This document shows positions 16,698 to 25,053 of a stretch of 64,000 nt of DNA, in pieces. The notes beneath the pieces were generated by a model. That model did not search any database, had not been told where the DNA came from, and saw only the letters and a list, made by a program, of their open reading frames with translations. The position numbers and the translations under genes were made by a program. Every line of letters starts with the position of its first letter. Within the stretch, counting starts at the first letter, position 1. This stretch comes from Treponema socranskii subsp. paredis ATCC 35535 (lineage in GTDB: Bacteria; Spirochaetota; Spirochaetia; Treponematales; Treponemataceae): the NCBI GenBank assembly GCA_000413015.1, contig KE332515.1:939232-1003231 (forward strand). The letters run 5' to 3'.

Positions 16698-18713
16698 ATG
16701 CCCGAGCTCGACATACATGCATTGAAAACGGAACTCAATCCCGAACAGCTGCGCGCCGTCACGACCATAGCAGGTCCTATTTTGATTATCGCCGGAGCGG
16801 GAAGCGGCAAAACGCGCGTCATCACGTACCGCATCGCGCACATGCTCGATGAAGGCATTCCGCAAAGCGCGATCCTTGCGCTGACCTTTACGAATAAAGC
16901 CGCGCGCGAAATGGAAGAGCGCGTCAAATCGCTGACGGGCAAAAAACTGCAAAACCTCACGGTGTCCACGTTTCACGCATTCGGCGTGCGCATTCTCAGA
17001 CAGGATATCGACAAACTGGGCTGGCGGGAAAATTTTTCGATTTACGACGAAACCGACAAAGCCTCTCTCATCAAAGAGAGCGCGCGGGAACTGCAGTTCA
17101 CATCCGACGCGCTCGACTTATACAAAATCGCAAACCTTTTTTCAAACATAAAAACAGGGCGCAAAAATTGGGAGACGGCAAACGATATGTACCGAGCGCT
17201 CTACGAATCGTACGAGCAGGGATTGAAGCTGTACAACGCGGTCGACTTCGACGATCTCATCATGCTGCCGATCCGCCTGTTCCATGAACACCCCGACGTG
17301 CTTGCAAAATACCGTTCTCGCTACACGTACATCATGGTCGACGAATTTCAGGACACGAGTCATCAGCAGTATGAGCTCATGCGCCTCCTTGCCGATAAAA
17401 ACATTGCAGTCGTCGGAGACGACGATCAGTCGATATACAGCTGGAGGGGCGCCGATTATCAAAACATCGTACAGTTCGAAAAAGATTTTCCGGGTGTGAA
17501 GGAAATCCGCCTCGAGCAAAACTACCGTTCAACCGAAACGATTTTAAGCGCGGCGAACGGCGTCATATCGCACAACACGAACCGCAAAGACAAAAAGCTG
17601 TGGAGCGGCAACGGTTCGGGAAAGCCTATCGAACTCTTTATGCCGGAAAACGAAAGCGCCGAAGCGGATTTTATCGCCGAAAGCATTCAAGGCATCGCTA
17701 TGGAGGAGAGGCGCACATACGACGATTTCGGCATACTCATGCGCGCAAACTCGCAGAGCCGCGCGATCGAAGAAGCCCTGCTTCAAGCGAACATTCCCTA
17801 TACGATGAGCGGCGGTACGAGTTTTTTCGAACGGCTCGAAATAAAAGATATCGTAAGCTATCTGCGCGTCGCGGCAAATCAAAGCGACGACATCAATCTG
17901 CTTCGGATCATCAATACGCCGAGAAGAGGTATCGGACGGAGTACGATTTCGGCGATAAACGAAACGGCAAAGCAGAATTCGAGCACGCTGTGGGAGGCGA
18001 TCCGCTATCTGCAAAAAGATCCCGCAGGCGCGCTTTCCGATTCGGCAAAAAAATCGCTCGGTGAATTTATCGATACGATCGAAGGCGCAAGGGCGAAGCT
18101 TTTCGGCGGACGGGGGCTTGCAAATAAAGTGCGCGAACTCATCGACGACGTACAGTACCGCGACTACATCATCGGCGAATTTCAAAAAAACGAAAAAGCG
18201 GTGCGCTTTAAGCTGCAAAATATCGAAACCTTGCTCATGTCGATCGAAACGTGGGAAAACAATCCCGACAATTTCGATCCGAGTCTGTTCAATTATTTGA
18301 ACCGCATTACGCTTTTGAGCCGCGACGACATCGAAGACGACGGCGGCAAAGGCAAAGTCAATTTGATGACGATCCACGCGTCGAAGGGGCTCGAATTTCC
18401 CGTCGTGTTTATCGCAGGCGCGGAAGAAGGGCTCATGCCGCACGCGCGTTCCGTCGAAGAAACGGACGGAGACGTCGAAGAAGAGCGCAGACTTTTTTAC
18501 GTCGCGATCACGCGCGCACGGGACAAATTATTGATTACGTCGTGCCAAAAGAGGCGGCGCATGCAGGCGACGGTCGAATGCACGCCGTCGCGTTTTCTCG
18601 AAGAGATACCGGAAAACCTCATCGAATATCACGAAGTAAAAAAAACGGAGCCGGTCAGCGAAGAAAAAGCGCACGATTATTTTGCCGACATGCTGAAAAA
18701 GCTCAAAAGCTGA
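16698..18713 (+). CDS. rep: Superfamily 1A DNA helicase Rep/UvrD/PcrA
   Basis: The 671-residue protein has all SF1A motifs: Q motif LNPEQLRAV, Walker A AGAGSGKTRV (about residues 32-41), Ia TFTNKAAREM, Walker B DEFQDTSHQQYELM, motif III GDDDQSIYSWRGA, IV QNYRST, V MTIHASKGLEFPVVFIAG and VI VAITRAR. It unwinds DNA 3' to 5' ahead of replication forks and in repair. At 671 residues with a short C-terminal tail it is closer to Rep than to UvrD, but the assignment among Rep, UvrD and PcrA is a judgement. It is probably monocistronic. Confidence 0.95.
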   Translation: MPELDIHALKTELNPEQLRAVTTIAGPILIIAGAGSGKTRVITYRIAHMLDEGIPQSAILALTFTNKAAREMEERVKSLTGKKLQNLTVSTFHAFGVRILRQDIDKLGWRENFSIYDETDKASLIKESARELQFTSDALDLYKIANLFSNIKTGRKNWETANDMYRALYESYEQGLKLYNAVDFDDLIMLPIRLFHEHPDVLAKYRSRYTYIMVDEFQDTSHQQYELMRLLADKNIAVVGDDDQSIYSWRGADYQNIVQFEKDFPGVKEIRLEQNYRSTETILSAANGVISHNTNRKDKKLWSGNGSGKPIELFMPENESAEADFIAESIQGIAMEERRTYDDFGILMRANSQSRAIEEALLQANIPYTMSGGTSFFERLEIKDIVSYLRVAANQSDDINLLRIINTPRRGIGRSTISAINETAKQNSSTLWEAIRYLQKDPAGALSDSAKKSLGEFIDTIEGARAKLFGGRGLANKVRELIDDVQYRDYIIGEFQKNEKAVRFKLQNIETLLMSIETWENNPDNFDPSLFNYLNRITLLSRDDIEDDGGKGKVNLMTIHASKGLEFPVVFIAGAEEGLMPHARSVEETDGDVEEERRLFYVAITRARDKLLITSCQKRRRMQATVECTPSRFLEEIPENLIEYHEVKKTEPVSEEKAHDYFADMLKKLKS

Positions 18714-18925
18714 TATTGCCGGCGGTGCAGCATGTACAATGCGCGGGAGCAAACCGGCGGGTGCGCGGCGCGTAGGCTCGCACAAACCGGCGAAAATGAG
18801 TACGCCCGCGCGAGTGCGGCATATACGAAAGCACGCGATTCGCATGAGCGGGAGTCCCATGTGCGAAACGGTCGCTCACCGGCGGAAACTCCGTCGCTCG
18901 CCGCGGCGCAAATCGCACGCGGCTT
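18714..18925. other. GC-rich intergenic stretch with short direct repeats
   Basis: This 212-nt gap between the convergent rep gene and the beta-propeller gene holds no supported gene. It contains CAAACCGGCG twice about 23 nt apart, and ACCGGCGGAAACTCCG, which recurs at 8607-8622. GTGCGAAACGGTC also recurs near position 271. These scattered matches suggest decayed copies of repeat elements. Confidence 0.4.
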
Positions 18926-19972
18926 TTAAAATCGAGACGGAGGCCTTATGCGGTAGAGTTCGATGTTCGCATCTTGAAAATTCGAAGAACACAAATATGA
19001 GCCGTCGTTCGAAATGCCGAGTCCCGTCGGCTGATTGCCGCCTTCCGTCTCCTGCACTATTTTCCACGAGTCGATATCGATAACGGAAAGCCTGCCGTTG
19101 ACAGGGCTGCGTTTCGTATAATCTTCGGGATTGTTCGGCCCTCGGGAAGAAACGAAAAGACGGCTGCCGCAAAGGGCTATCGTATTCGGATTGGAAAAAA
19201 CGCGTATCGAACGTGTAAGCGTAAATTTTATTAAATCGATTTCATACACCGAACGGTGATACATATCGCTCACATAAGCTTTCGTCTCATCGGCATTTAT
19301 AACGATATGGCGCATCGCCCCTTTTTCTTTTTCGATCGCTTGTATGAGCGAGCCCGATTCGGTATCGAATTTTTGGATAGAGCCGCCGCCGAAACACAAA
19401 ACGATGAGAGAGGCGCCGCCTGAAGTAAACGCCGTTCCTCGAGGCTCCTTTCCCGTCTTGAGCGTACGCAAAACGCTTCCCGTTTCGTAATCGATGAGGC
19501 TTACGGTATTCGATACCCAATTCGAAACGGCGAGCATATTTTTTCCGCTCGACCATGAAATGAATTTCGGCCAGACGCCGAGCGTTTTGATTTCTCTGCG
19601 GTATGCAAAACCCGGCCACGCGTATTCGTAGATATAACCGGTCGTCATCTGCGAAATAAAAAATGCGTTTTTTTCGGCGATGAACAGAGCTTCGGCAAAA
19701 CCTTTTTGCGCCGAACGCGGAGGAAAAATCGTACGCATACTTTGATCGCCTGTCCGTACAATTTGAAAGCCTGCATCGTCGAGGAGCGGCAGAATTATGC
19801 AGCTTCCGTCGGGAGAAAAGACAACCTGCTTCGGCTGCTTTCCGCACGGAAGGGTATGCAGTTTTGTGAGGATCGGAGGCTCCTGTTGCTTGGCATTTTC
19901 TCCGGCAGCGAAAGACAGGGCGCACAATAAAACCGAAAGCGAAAAAAATATCCGCGTTTTTAGTCTCGCCAT
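18926..19972 (-). CDS. Periplasmic YVTN-type beta-propeller protein
   Basis: The 348-residue product has a signal peptide (MARLKTRIFFSLSVLLCALSFAAG). The rest is a series of roughly 40-residue blades of the YVTN/NHL type: PKQVVFSPDGSCIILPLLDD, NMLAVSNWVSNTVSLIDYETGSVLRTLKTG (in outline), AYVSDMYHRSVYEID and PTGLGISNDGSYLCSSNF. Such propellers usually bind partners rather than catalyse. The partner is unknown. The start is either ATG 19972 or GTG 19987; the GTG overlaps the stop codon of the upstream ABC-F gene, so translation may be coupled. I prefer the ATG because the signal peptide then begins properly. Confidence 0.75.
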   Translation of the reverse strand: MARLKTRIFFSLSVLLCALSFAAGENAKQQEPPILTKLHTLPCGKQPKQVVFSPDGSCIILPLLDDAGFQIVRTGDQSMRTIFPPRSAQKGFAEALFIAEKNAFFISQMTTGYIYEYAWPGFAYRREIKTLGVWPKFISWSSGKNMLAVSNWVSNTVSLIDYETGSVLRTLKTGKEPRGTAFTSGGASLIVLCFGGGSIQKFDTESGSLIQAIEKEKGAMRHIVINADETKAYVSDMYHRSVYEIDLIKFTLTRSIRVFSNPNTIALCGSRLFVSSRGPNNPEDYTKRSPVNGRLSVIDIDSWKIVQETEGGNQPTGLGISNDGSYLCSSNFQDANIELYRIRPPSRF

Positions 19973-19983
19973 GCGCACGTCTC

Positions 19984-21627
19984 TCACACGCGGTATTTGA
20001 TTTTTTTGTCGGTGCCTTCGTAATACTGTTTTCGAAGTTCAGTCACCGTATCGTCTGCTATATAGTCGTCGAAGTTCATCATGCGGTCGATGACGCCGTT
20101 CGGTGTGATTTCGACGATGCGGTTTGCGATCGACGAAATGAATTCGTGATCATGGCTGTTGAACAGCACGACGCCCGGAAAATCTTCAAGCGCGTTGTTG
20201 AGACTTTCGATCGCTTCCAAATCCAAATGATTTGTCGGATCGTCGAATATGAGTACGTTCGCATTTTGCAGCATCATCTTCGAAAGCATACATCTCACTT
20301 TTTCGCCGCCGGAAAGCACTTTGACAGGTTTCAGCGATTCGTCGCCGCTGAAGAGCATTCTGCCTAAAAATCCGCGTACGTAAGCGTCGTCCTGTTCTTT
20401 CGAATACTGTTTGAGCCACTCGGTAATCGTCAAATCGTTTTCAAAATACTTGTTCGTGTCGCGCGGCAAGTAGGAATAACTCGTCGTCTGCCCCCAAAAC
20501 ACTTCGCCCGAATCCGCCTTTTTTTCGCCTGCGATGATGTCGAAAAACGCCGAAATGGAATTGTGTTCGATGCCGACGAAGGCGACTTTATCGGTGCGGT
20601 TTACGATGAGCGAAAAATCTTTCAAAAACTCGACACCGTCGGCAGCGTAATTGAGTTTTTTTACTTCGAGCGTATTGTTGCCGATGGCGCGCTCTTGGGC
20701 AAAGTGAATGTACGGAAATTTTCTGCTCGTAACGGGAAGCTCTTCGAGGGCAAGCTTGTCGAGCACTTTTTTGCGGCTCGTCGCTTGCCGGCTTTTCGCC
20801 GCGTTCGACGCAAAGCGCTGAATAAATTCTTTCAAGTCGGCCATCTTGTCTTCACGCCGTCTCGCCTGATCTTTCGCCTGTTTTTGCAGCATTTGGCTCA
20901 TCTGATACCAAAAATCGTAATTGCCGGAAAACTGCGTGATCTTTCCGTAATCGATATCGCAGACGACCGTACACACCGTATTGAGAAAGTGACGATCGTG
21001 GCTGACGACGATGACGATGTTTTCAAAATCGAGCAAAAAATTTTCGAGCCACGTGATCGATTCGATATCGAGACCGTTCGTCGGCTCGTCGAGCAGCAGT
21101 ATGTCGGGATTTCCGAAAATCGCCTGCGCGAGGAGGACGCGCACTTTTTGACTTTCGTCCAAATCGCTCATCGCTTTGTCGTGATATTCTTCTTCGAGAC
21201 CGAGGCCGGAAAGCATCTGTTCGATTTGATTTTCCGCTTCGTAGCCGCCGAGTTCGCCGAACTCCGCTTCGAGTTCCGACGCTTTGATGCCGTCTTCTTC
21301 GGAAAAATCCGCTTTCGCGTAGATTTCGTCCCGCGCCTTCGTGCATTCGTAGAGCTTCGGATAGCCCATCATCACCGTTTCTTTGACGGAATAATCGTCG
21401 AACGCAAAGTGGTTTTGCTGCAAAACGGCCATGCGCTTTCCCTGCGCCATAGCTATGGTGCCGGTATCGTGTTCGAGTTCTCCCGAAAGCACTTTCAAAA
21501 AAGTCGATTTTCCGGCTCCGTTCGCGCCGATAATGCCGTAGCAGTTGCCCGGCGTAAATTTCACATTGACGTCTTTAAACAGCGGCTTGTCGCCGAATTT
21601 GACACTGACATCGGATACGGTTATCAC
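19984..21627 (-). CDS. ABC-F family translation factor (YkpA/YbiT-like)
   Basis: The 547-residue protein has two ABC ATPase domains and no membrane segments, with the ABC-F linker between them (about residues 240-300, rich in Gln, Arg and Lys). ABC-F proteins bind the ribosomal E site and assist elongation or antibiotic resistance. Domain 1 has an intact Walker A (GANGAGKST) and Walker B (ILLLDEPTN), but its signature is SDLDESQK instead of LSGGQ. Domain 2 has an intact signature (VLSGGEKVRCML) but the Walker A is replaced by VGIEHNSISAF, without Gly-Lys-Ser/Thr, and Walker B reads IFDDPTNHLD with Asp in place of the catalytic Glu. Translation starts at GTG 21627, 8 nt after GGGAG. Confidence 0.9.
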   Translation of the reverse strand: MITVSDVSVKFGDKPLFKDVNVKFTPGNCYGIIGANGAGKSTFLKVLSGELEHDTGTIAMAQGKRMAVLQQNHFAFDDYSVKETVMMGYPKLYECTKARDEIYAKADFSEEDGIKASELEAEFGELGGYEAENQIEQMLSGLGLEEEYHDKAMSDLDESQKVRVLLAQAIFGNPDILLLDEPTNGLDIESITWLENFLLDFENIVIVVSHDRHFLNTVCTVVCDIDYGKITQFSGNYDFWYQMSQMLQKQAKDQARRREDKMADLKEFIQRFASNAAKSRQATSRKKVLDKLALEELPVTSRKFPYIHFAQERAIGNNTLEVKKLNYAADGVEFLKDFSLIVNRTDKVAFVGIEHNSISAFFDIIAGEKKADSGEVFWGQTTSYSYLPRDTNKYFENDLTITEWLKQYSKEQDDAYVRGFLGRMLFSGDESLKPVKVLSGGEKVRCMLSKMMLQNANVLIFDDPTNHLDLEAIESLNNALEDFPGVVLFNSHDHEFISSIANRIVEITPNGVIDRMMNFDDYIADDTVTELRKQYYEGTDKKIKYRV

Positions 21628-21680
21628 TCACAGCTCCCTTAGGAAATTTATTAATAATTATTAAAACAACGATGCGTGCG

Positions 21681-23375
21681 TTATTTTTTTCCGAACAGCG
21701 ATTTGATTTTATGCCACAAGCTCTGCGACTGCAAACCTTTTTTGCTTTCGTCGTAGCGCTGTACGCCTGTTTTCTTTTTCGCATCCGAGTACTTTTTCGC
21801 GTTCTGCTTGCCGCCCCGCTCGAAAGAAGAAAGGGAAGCGCCCTGCCCTCCGCCGTTTTTACGTTCGGTTTTTGCGCGAGTCTTTTGCGGAAAGGGCTTC
21901 GCGCTCTTCGATTTGGAAGAAGAGCCGCCTTTACCGTCCGTGAGCGCCGAAGCGGACTTTGCGTATTTTTCTTTATACAGCTTCATGCGCTCTTCGAAAG
22001 ACATGTTCTGAAGCTTTTCCGTGTCGTCTTCGGTAAAGCGCTCTTTTCGAAACGCCGATCTTTCGGATGCGCTTCCCGTCTTCCGCTTGCCACGAACTCC
22101 GCTTCGCGCATCGCTTTTTTTCGAATCGCGCCTTCCGGAAAACTTTCCGCCTCCCGTTCCGCCTCTCCGCGAAGAAGATCGTCCGCCTTCGTAATCTTCG
22201 CGCCAATTTTCGGTTCTGATATACACGCCTTCGCTCGCGTCGACTCCGTGCATCGATGCGTCGGCGACGCGCGAAGGAATCTGCATTTCTATATAACGCT
22301 CGATAGCCGGAAGATTGTATACGTCCTGTTCGCTGCAAAACGTGTACGCTTTACCCGTCTTTCCTGCGCGGGCGGTGCGTCCGATACGGTGCACGTAGTT
22401 TTCCGATTCGTTCGGCAAATCGTAATTGACGACCATCGCCAAATCGTGCACGTCGATGCCGCGCGCGGCGACGTCGGTTGCGACGAGGATCGAAACGCTT
22501 CCTTCTTTAAATCGGTTCAGCACTTGCAGTCGTTTCGACTGCGGCAAATCGCCGATGATGAATTCGCTTTTAAAACCGTTTTTGCCGAGCCGCTTTGAAA
22601 CGACTTCGCACGAACGTTTCGTATTGCAGAAGATGAGTACGCTTTCGGGTTTTTCTTTCGAAAGGATGCCGACGAGCAGTTTCATCTTTTCATCGCTTGA
22701 AACGTGCAACAATTCCTGATCGATTTGTTCGACGGTGATATTATCCGATTCGATAGTAATCTCTTTCGCATCCCGCGTGTATTCCCATGCGAGATTTTTT
22801 ACGTATGAATTGAGCGTCGCGGAAAAAAGCATCGTTTGTCGGTCTTCCGCTTTCGGCAGCACTTTGAGCAGCGTGCGCAAGTCGGGATAAAATCCCATAT
22901 CGAACATGCGATCGGCTTCATCGACGACGAGAAAACCGACGTTTGACAAGTCGAGCTGGCGGCTTTGCTGAAGATCGATCATGCGACCGGGAGTCCCGAC
23001 GATGATATCCACTCCTTTTTTAAGAGAAGCGATCTGCCGCTCATAGCCGACGCCGCCGTAAAAACTGAACGCTTTCAGCTGCGTTCCGCTCGTCAATTTT
23101 TTCGCTTCTTCTTCAACCTGCACCGCAAGCTCGCGTGTCGGAAGCAGGATGAGCACTTTTTTGCCGGCATTGTCCGGAGAGGCAAGGAGTTCCTGTAAAA
23201 TGGAAACGAGGTAGGCAGCCGTTTTTCCGGTTCCCGTTTGAGACTGAACATATAAATCGGATCCGTCGAGCGCCGTTTTGAGCACCGCTTCCTGAACCGG
23301 CGTGCACGTCACATAGCCTGCCGCTTCAATGCCTTTGAGCAGATCTTCGTGCAAATTAAATTCGGTAAAATCCAT
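21681..23375 (-). CDS. DEAD-box RNA helicase with a basic Gly/Ser-rich tail
   Basis: The 564-residue protein carries the DEAD-box set: TPVQEAVL (Q), SQTGTGKTAAYL (I), PTRELAVQV (Ia), VGTPGRMI (Ib), VVDEADRMFDMGF (II), FSATL (III), VLIFCNTKRSCE (IV), ATDVAARGIDV (V) and HRIGRTARAG (VI). The core ends near residue 370. A roughly 190-residue tail follows, rich in Arg, Gly, Ser and Lys (GGRSSSRRGGTGGGKFSGRR), fitting non-specific RNA binding as in RhlE/CsdA-type enzymes. It unwinds RNA during decay or ribosome assembly. A TATAGT at 23384-23389 ends 8 nt before the ATG, which suggests a leaderless start. Confidence 0.93.
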   Translation of the reverse strand: MDFTEFNLHEDLLKGIEAAGYVTCTPVQEAVLKTALDGSDLYVQSQTGTGKTAAYLVSILQELLASPDNAGKKVLILLPTRELAVQVEEEAKKLTSGTQLKAFSFYGGVGYERQIASLKKGVDIIVGTPGRMIDLQQSRQLDLSNVGFLVVDEADRMFDMGFYPDLRTLLKVLPKAEDRQTMLFSATLNSYVKNLAWEYTRDAKEITIESDNITVEQIDQELLHVSSDEKMKLLVGILSKEKPESVLIFCNTKRSCEVVSKRLGKNGFKSEFIIGDLPQSKRLQVLNRFKEGSVSILVATDVAARGIDVHDLAMVVNYDLPNESENYVHRIGRTARAGKTGKAYTFCSEQDVYNLPAIERYIEMQIPSRVADASMHGVDASEGVYIRTENWREDYEGGRSSSRRGGTGGGKFSGRRDSKKSDARSGVRGKRKTGSASERSAFRKERFTEDDTEKLQNMSFEERMKLYKEKYAKSASALTDGKGGSSSKSKSAKPFPQKTRAKTERKNGGGQGASLSSFERGGKQNAKKYSDAKKKTGVQRYDESKKGLQSQSLWHKIKSLFGKK

Positions 23376-23383
23376 ATCTTTTT

Positions 23384-23414
23384 ACTATATACTTTTTCCT
23401 TCATTATGTATAGT
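23384..23414. promoter_or_regulatory. Overlapping divergent -10 boxes between helicase and methyltransferase genes
   Basis: The minus-strand TATAGT (23384-23389) serves the DEAD-box gene and the plus-strand TATAGT (23409-23414) serves the methyltransferase gene. The -10 of each lies about where the -35 of the other should be, and neither has a good -35 hexamer. The two start codons are only 48 nt apart. Confidence 0.45.
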
Positions 23415-23423
23415 ATTGCGCTT

Positions 23424-24614
23424 ATGCCGACGGAATGCAAAGACGATTATCAAGCCCGCTTGTTTTCAAACCGCCTCTCAAAGCGCTTGAGACACCTTCG
23501 AAAATGGGCGCGCAAAAACGGCGTTACTTGTTACCGCGTGTACGACCGCGATATACCGGAAATCCCGATTTCGGTCGATCTCTACGAATTTTTGCCGGAC
23601 GGGATCGGAGACAAAAAAAGCGCAGCCCGCTTTACCGCAGACGAATTCGTACGCCTCGCCGAAAACGATGCCGGGGTGCAGGCGGAAATCGCTTCGAGGA
23701 GCGCCCTTGTCATCTGCCTGTACGAACGCCCGTACGAAAAAGCGGAAGCCGAAGAGAGCGCATGGCTTTCAAAAATCGCACAGGCGGCAAGCGCCGTCAC
23801 CGGTACGGCGGAAAATCGCATCGTCGTCAAAACGAGAAAACGCGATAAGGGCGGAAGCCAATATGCGGAAGACGTAAACGACATACAAAGCGCGGATCAC
23901 ATTGAAGGGCTCATACAGGAGTGCGCCTCTCTTTTCCGCGTCTCTATAAGTTCCCGCATCGACAGCGGACTTTTTTTCGATCACCGTCCTCTCCGTGCAA
24001 AAGTCCGCGAAAACGCGAGCGGAAAATCGGTATTGAATCTCTTTTGCTATACGGGCTCTTTTTCCGTGTACGCCGCCGAAGGAAACGCGCGCACGGTCGA
24101 TTCGGTCGATTTGTCGAACACCTATCTCGAGCGCGCAAAAGAAAATATGCGCTTAAACGGTTTTTCCGACGAAAAAAAATACCGCTTTATCCGTGCGGAT
24201 GCCGCAGAATTCATCTTTCAAAAAAAAGCATCCGGCGAGCGATACGATATCATTATTCTCGATCCTCCGACTTTCAGCAATTCGAAGATGACGGATACCG
24301 TACTCGATCTCGTAAAAGATTGGCCGCGCTTCGTAAACGGCTGCATCGCCCTCTTGGCAAAAGACGGCGTGCTTTATTTTTCGACGAACGCCAAACGCTT
24401 ACGCTTCGACGAAAGCCTTATCGAAATGCCGGCGAACGGGAACGATGAATATGGAAGGAATGCGGGCAAAAAAGATGTGCCCGACGGAAACAATCCGCAC
24501 GGAAGCGGTGCGAGTGAAAACGCAATAACGGTGCGCGACATCACCGCGTCTACGATCCCCGAAGACTTTTTGCAAAAAAAACCGCACCGCGCATGGGAAA
24601 TCCGGATGAATTGA
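23424..24614 (+). CDS. Class I SAM-dependent rRNA methyltransferase (RlmK/RlmI-like)
   Basis: The product (396 residues from the ATG at 23424) resembles the C-terminal half of RlmL, the RlmK-type 23S rRNA m7G methyltransferase. An N-terminal EEHEB-like part begins LFSNRLSKRLRHLRKWARKNGVTCYRVYDRDIPE. Then follow SAM motif I SVLNLFCYTGSFSVYAA, motif II VDSVDLSNTYLERA and the catalytic-type motif IV IILDPPTFSNSK. The segment after LRFDESLIE (about residues 330-380) looks low in conservation. It should modify 23S rRNA in the cytoplasm. An in-frame ATG at 23406 overlaps the -10 box and is unlikely. Confidence 0.85.
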   Translation: MPTECKDDYQARLFSNRLSKRLRHLRKWARKNGVTCYRVYDRDIPEIPISVDLYEFLPDGIGDKKSAARFTADEFVRLAENDAGVQAEIASRSALVICLYERPYEKAEAEESAWLSKIAQAASAVTGTAENRIVVKTRKRDKGGSQYAEDVNDIQSADHIEGLIQECASLFRVSISSRIDSGLFFDHRPLRAKVRENASGKSVLNLFCYTGSFSVYAAEGNARTVDSVDLSNTYLERAKENMRLNGFSDEKKYRFIRADAAEFIFQKKASGERYDIIILDPPTFSNSKMTDTVLDLVKDWPRFVNGCIALLAKDGVLYFSTNAKRLRFDESLIEMPANGNDEYGRNAGKKDVPDGNNPHGSGASENAITVRDITASTIPEDFLQKKPHRAWEIRMN

Positions 24615-24691
24615 AATCAACACCCCCGACGCAGCCTCGCAGCGAAGCTTCAAGCGGCGTCGGGGTATTAAACCCTCCCCGCACGAATAAA
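24615..24691. repeat. 75-nt intergenic repeat, copy A
   Basis: The element starts at the methyltransferase stop codon. It carries arms CCCCGACGC and GCGTCGGGG (9 bp, perfect) enclosing the core GCAGCGAAGCTTCAAGC, then a small hairpin GGGTATTAAACCC, and ends GCACGAATAAA. Copy B at 29883-29959 is over 90 % identical. The core alone recurs at 34752-34768. Confidence 0.75.
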
Positions 24692-24714
24692 AAAAACCGC
24701 CCCAAAAGGAGCGG
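24689..24714 (-). terminator. Rho-independent terminator of the rho-rpmE operon
   Basis: On the minus strand CCGCTCC and GGGGCGG pair (one mismatch) around TTTT and are followed by a run of eight T. It lies 17 nt beyond the rpmE stop codon. Confidence 0.8.
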
Positions 24715-24730
24715 CTCTTTTATACGGCAA

Positions 24731-24949
24731 TCAGTTTGCCGCGTCTTCGGACTTGATGCCGTAGCGCTTGTTGAAGCGGTCGATGCGGCCTGCGGTATCG
24801 ACGAGCTTTTGCTTACCCGTATAAAACGGATGGCATGCCGAACAGATTTCCACGCGGATGTTTTGAGCCGTCGATCGCGTTTCGATGACGTTTCCGCATG
24901 CGCAAGTGATCTTTGTCAATTTGTATTCGGGATGAATTCCTTTTTTCAT
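24731..24949 (-). CDS. rpmE: 50S ribosomal protein L31 (zinc-binding form)
   Basis: The 72-residue protein begins [10 protein letters not shown] and contains the L31 zinc site with all cysteines present (TCACG and [14 protein letters not shown]), so it is the zinc-containing type rather than the zinc-free paralogue. L31 bridges the two ribosomal subunits. The start at 24949 follows GAAGGAG by 6 nt; an in-frame upstream extension is not needed. It lies about 105 nt downstream of rho on the same strand, and a terminator follows, so rho and rpmE probably form one operon. Confidence 0.97.
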   Translation of the reverse strand: MKKGIHPEYKLTKITCACGNVIETRSTAQNIRVEICSACHPFYTGKQKLVDTAGRIDRFNKRYGIKSEDAAN

Positions 24950-25053
24950 AATTGCTCCTTCCATTTTGCCCGGCTGCACGGCACGGGTTTACGCGCTGAG
25001 CGCAGCCACAAAACGACGATATTATATCAATATAGTAAAAAAATACGTGCTTG

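Noticed and set aside
20563-21642. Long plus-strand frames opposite the ABC-F gene, with similar ones opposite the JAB-DinG gene (41993-43135) and valS (44309-45274)
   Set aside because: All are antisense to genes with full motif sets, and their composition (Phe, Arg, His-rich) is that of shadow frames.
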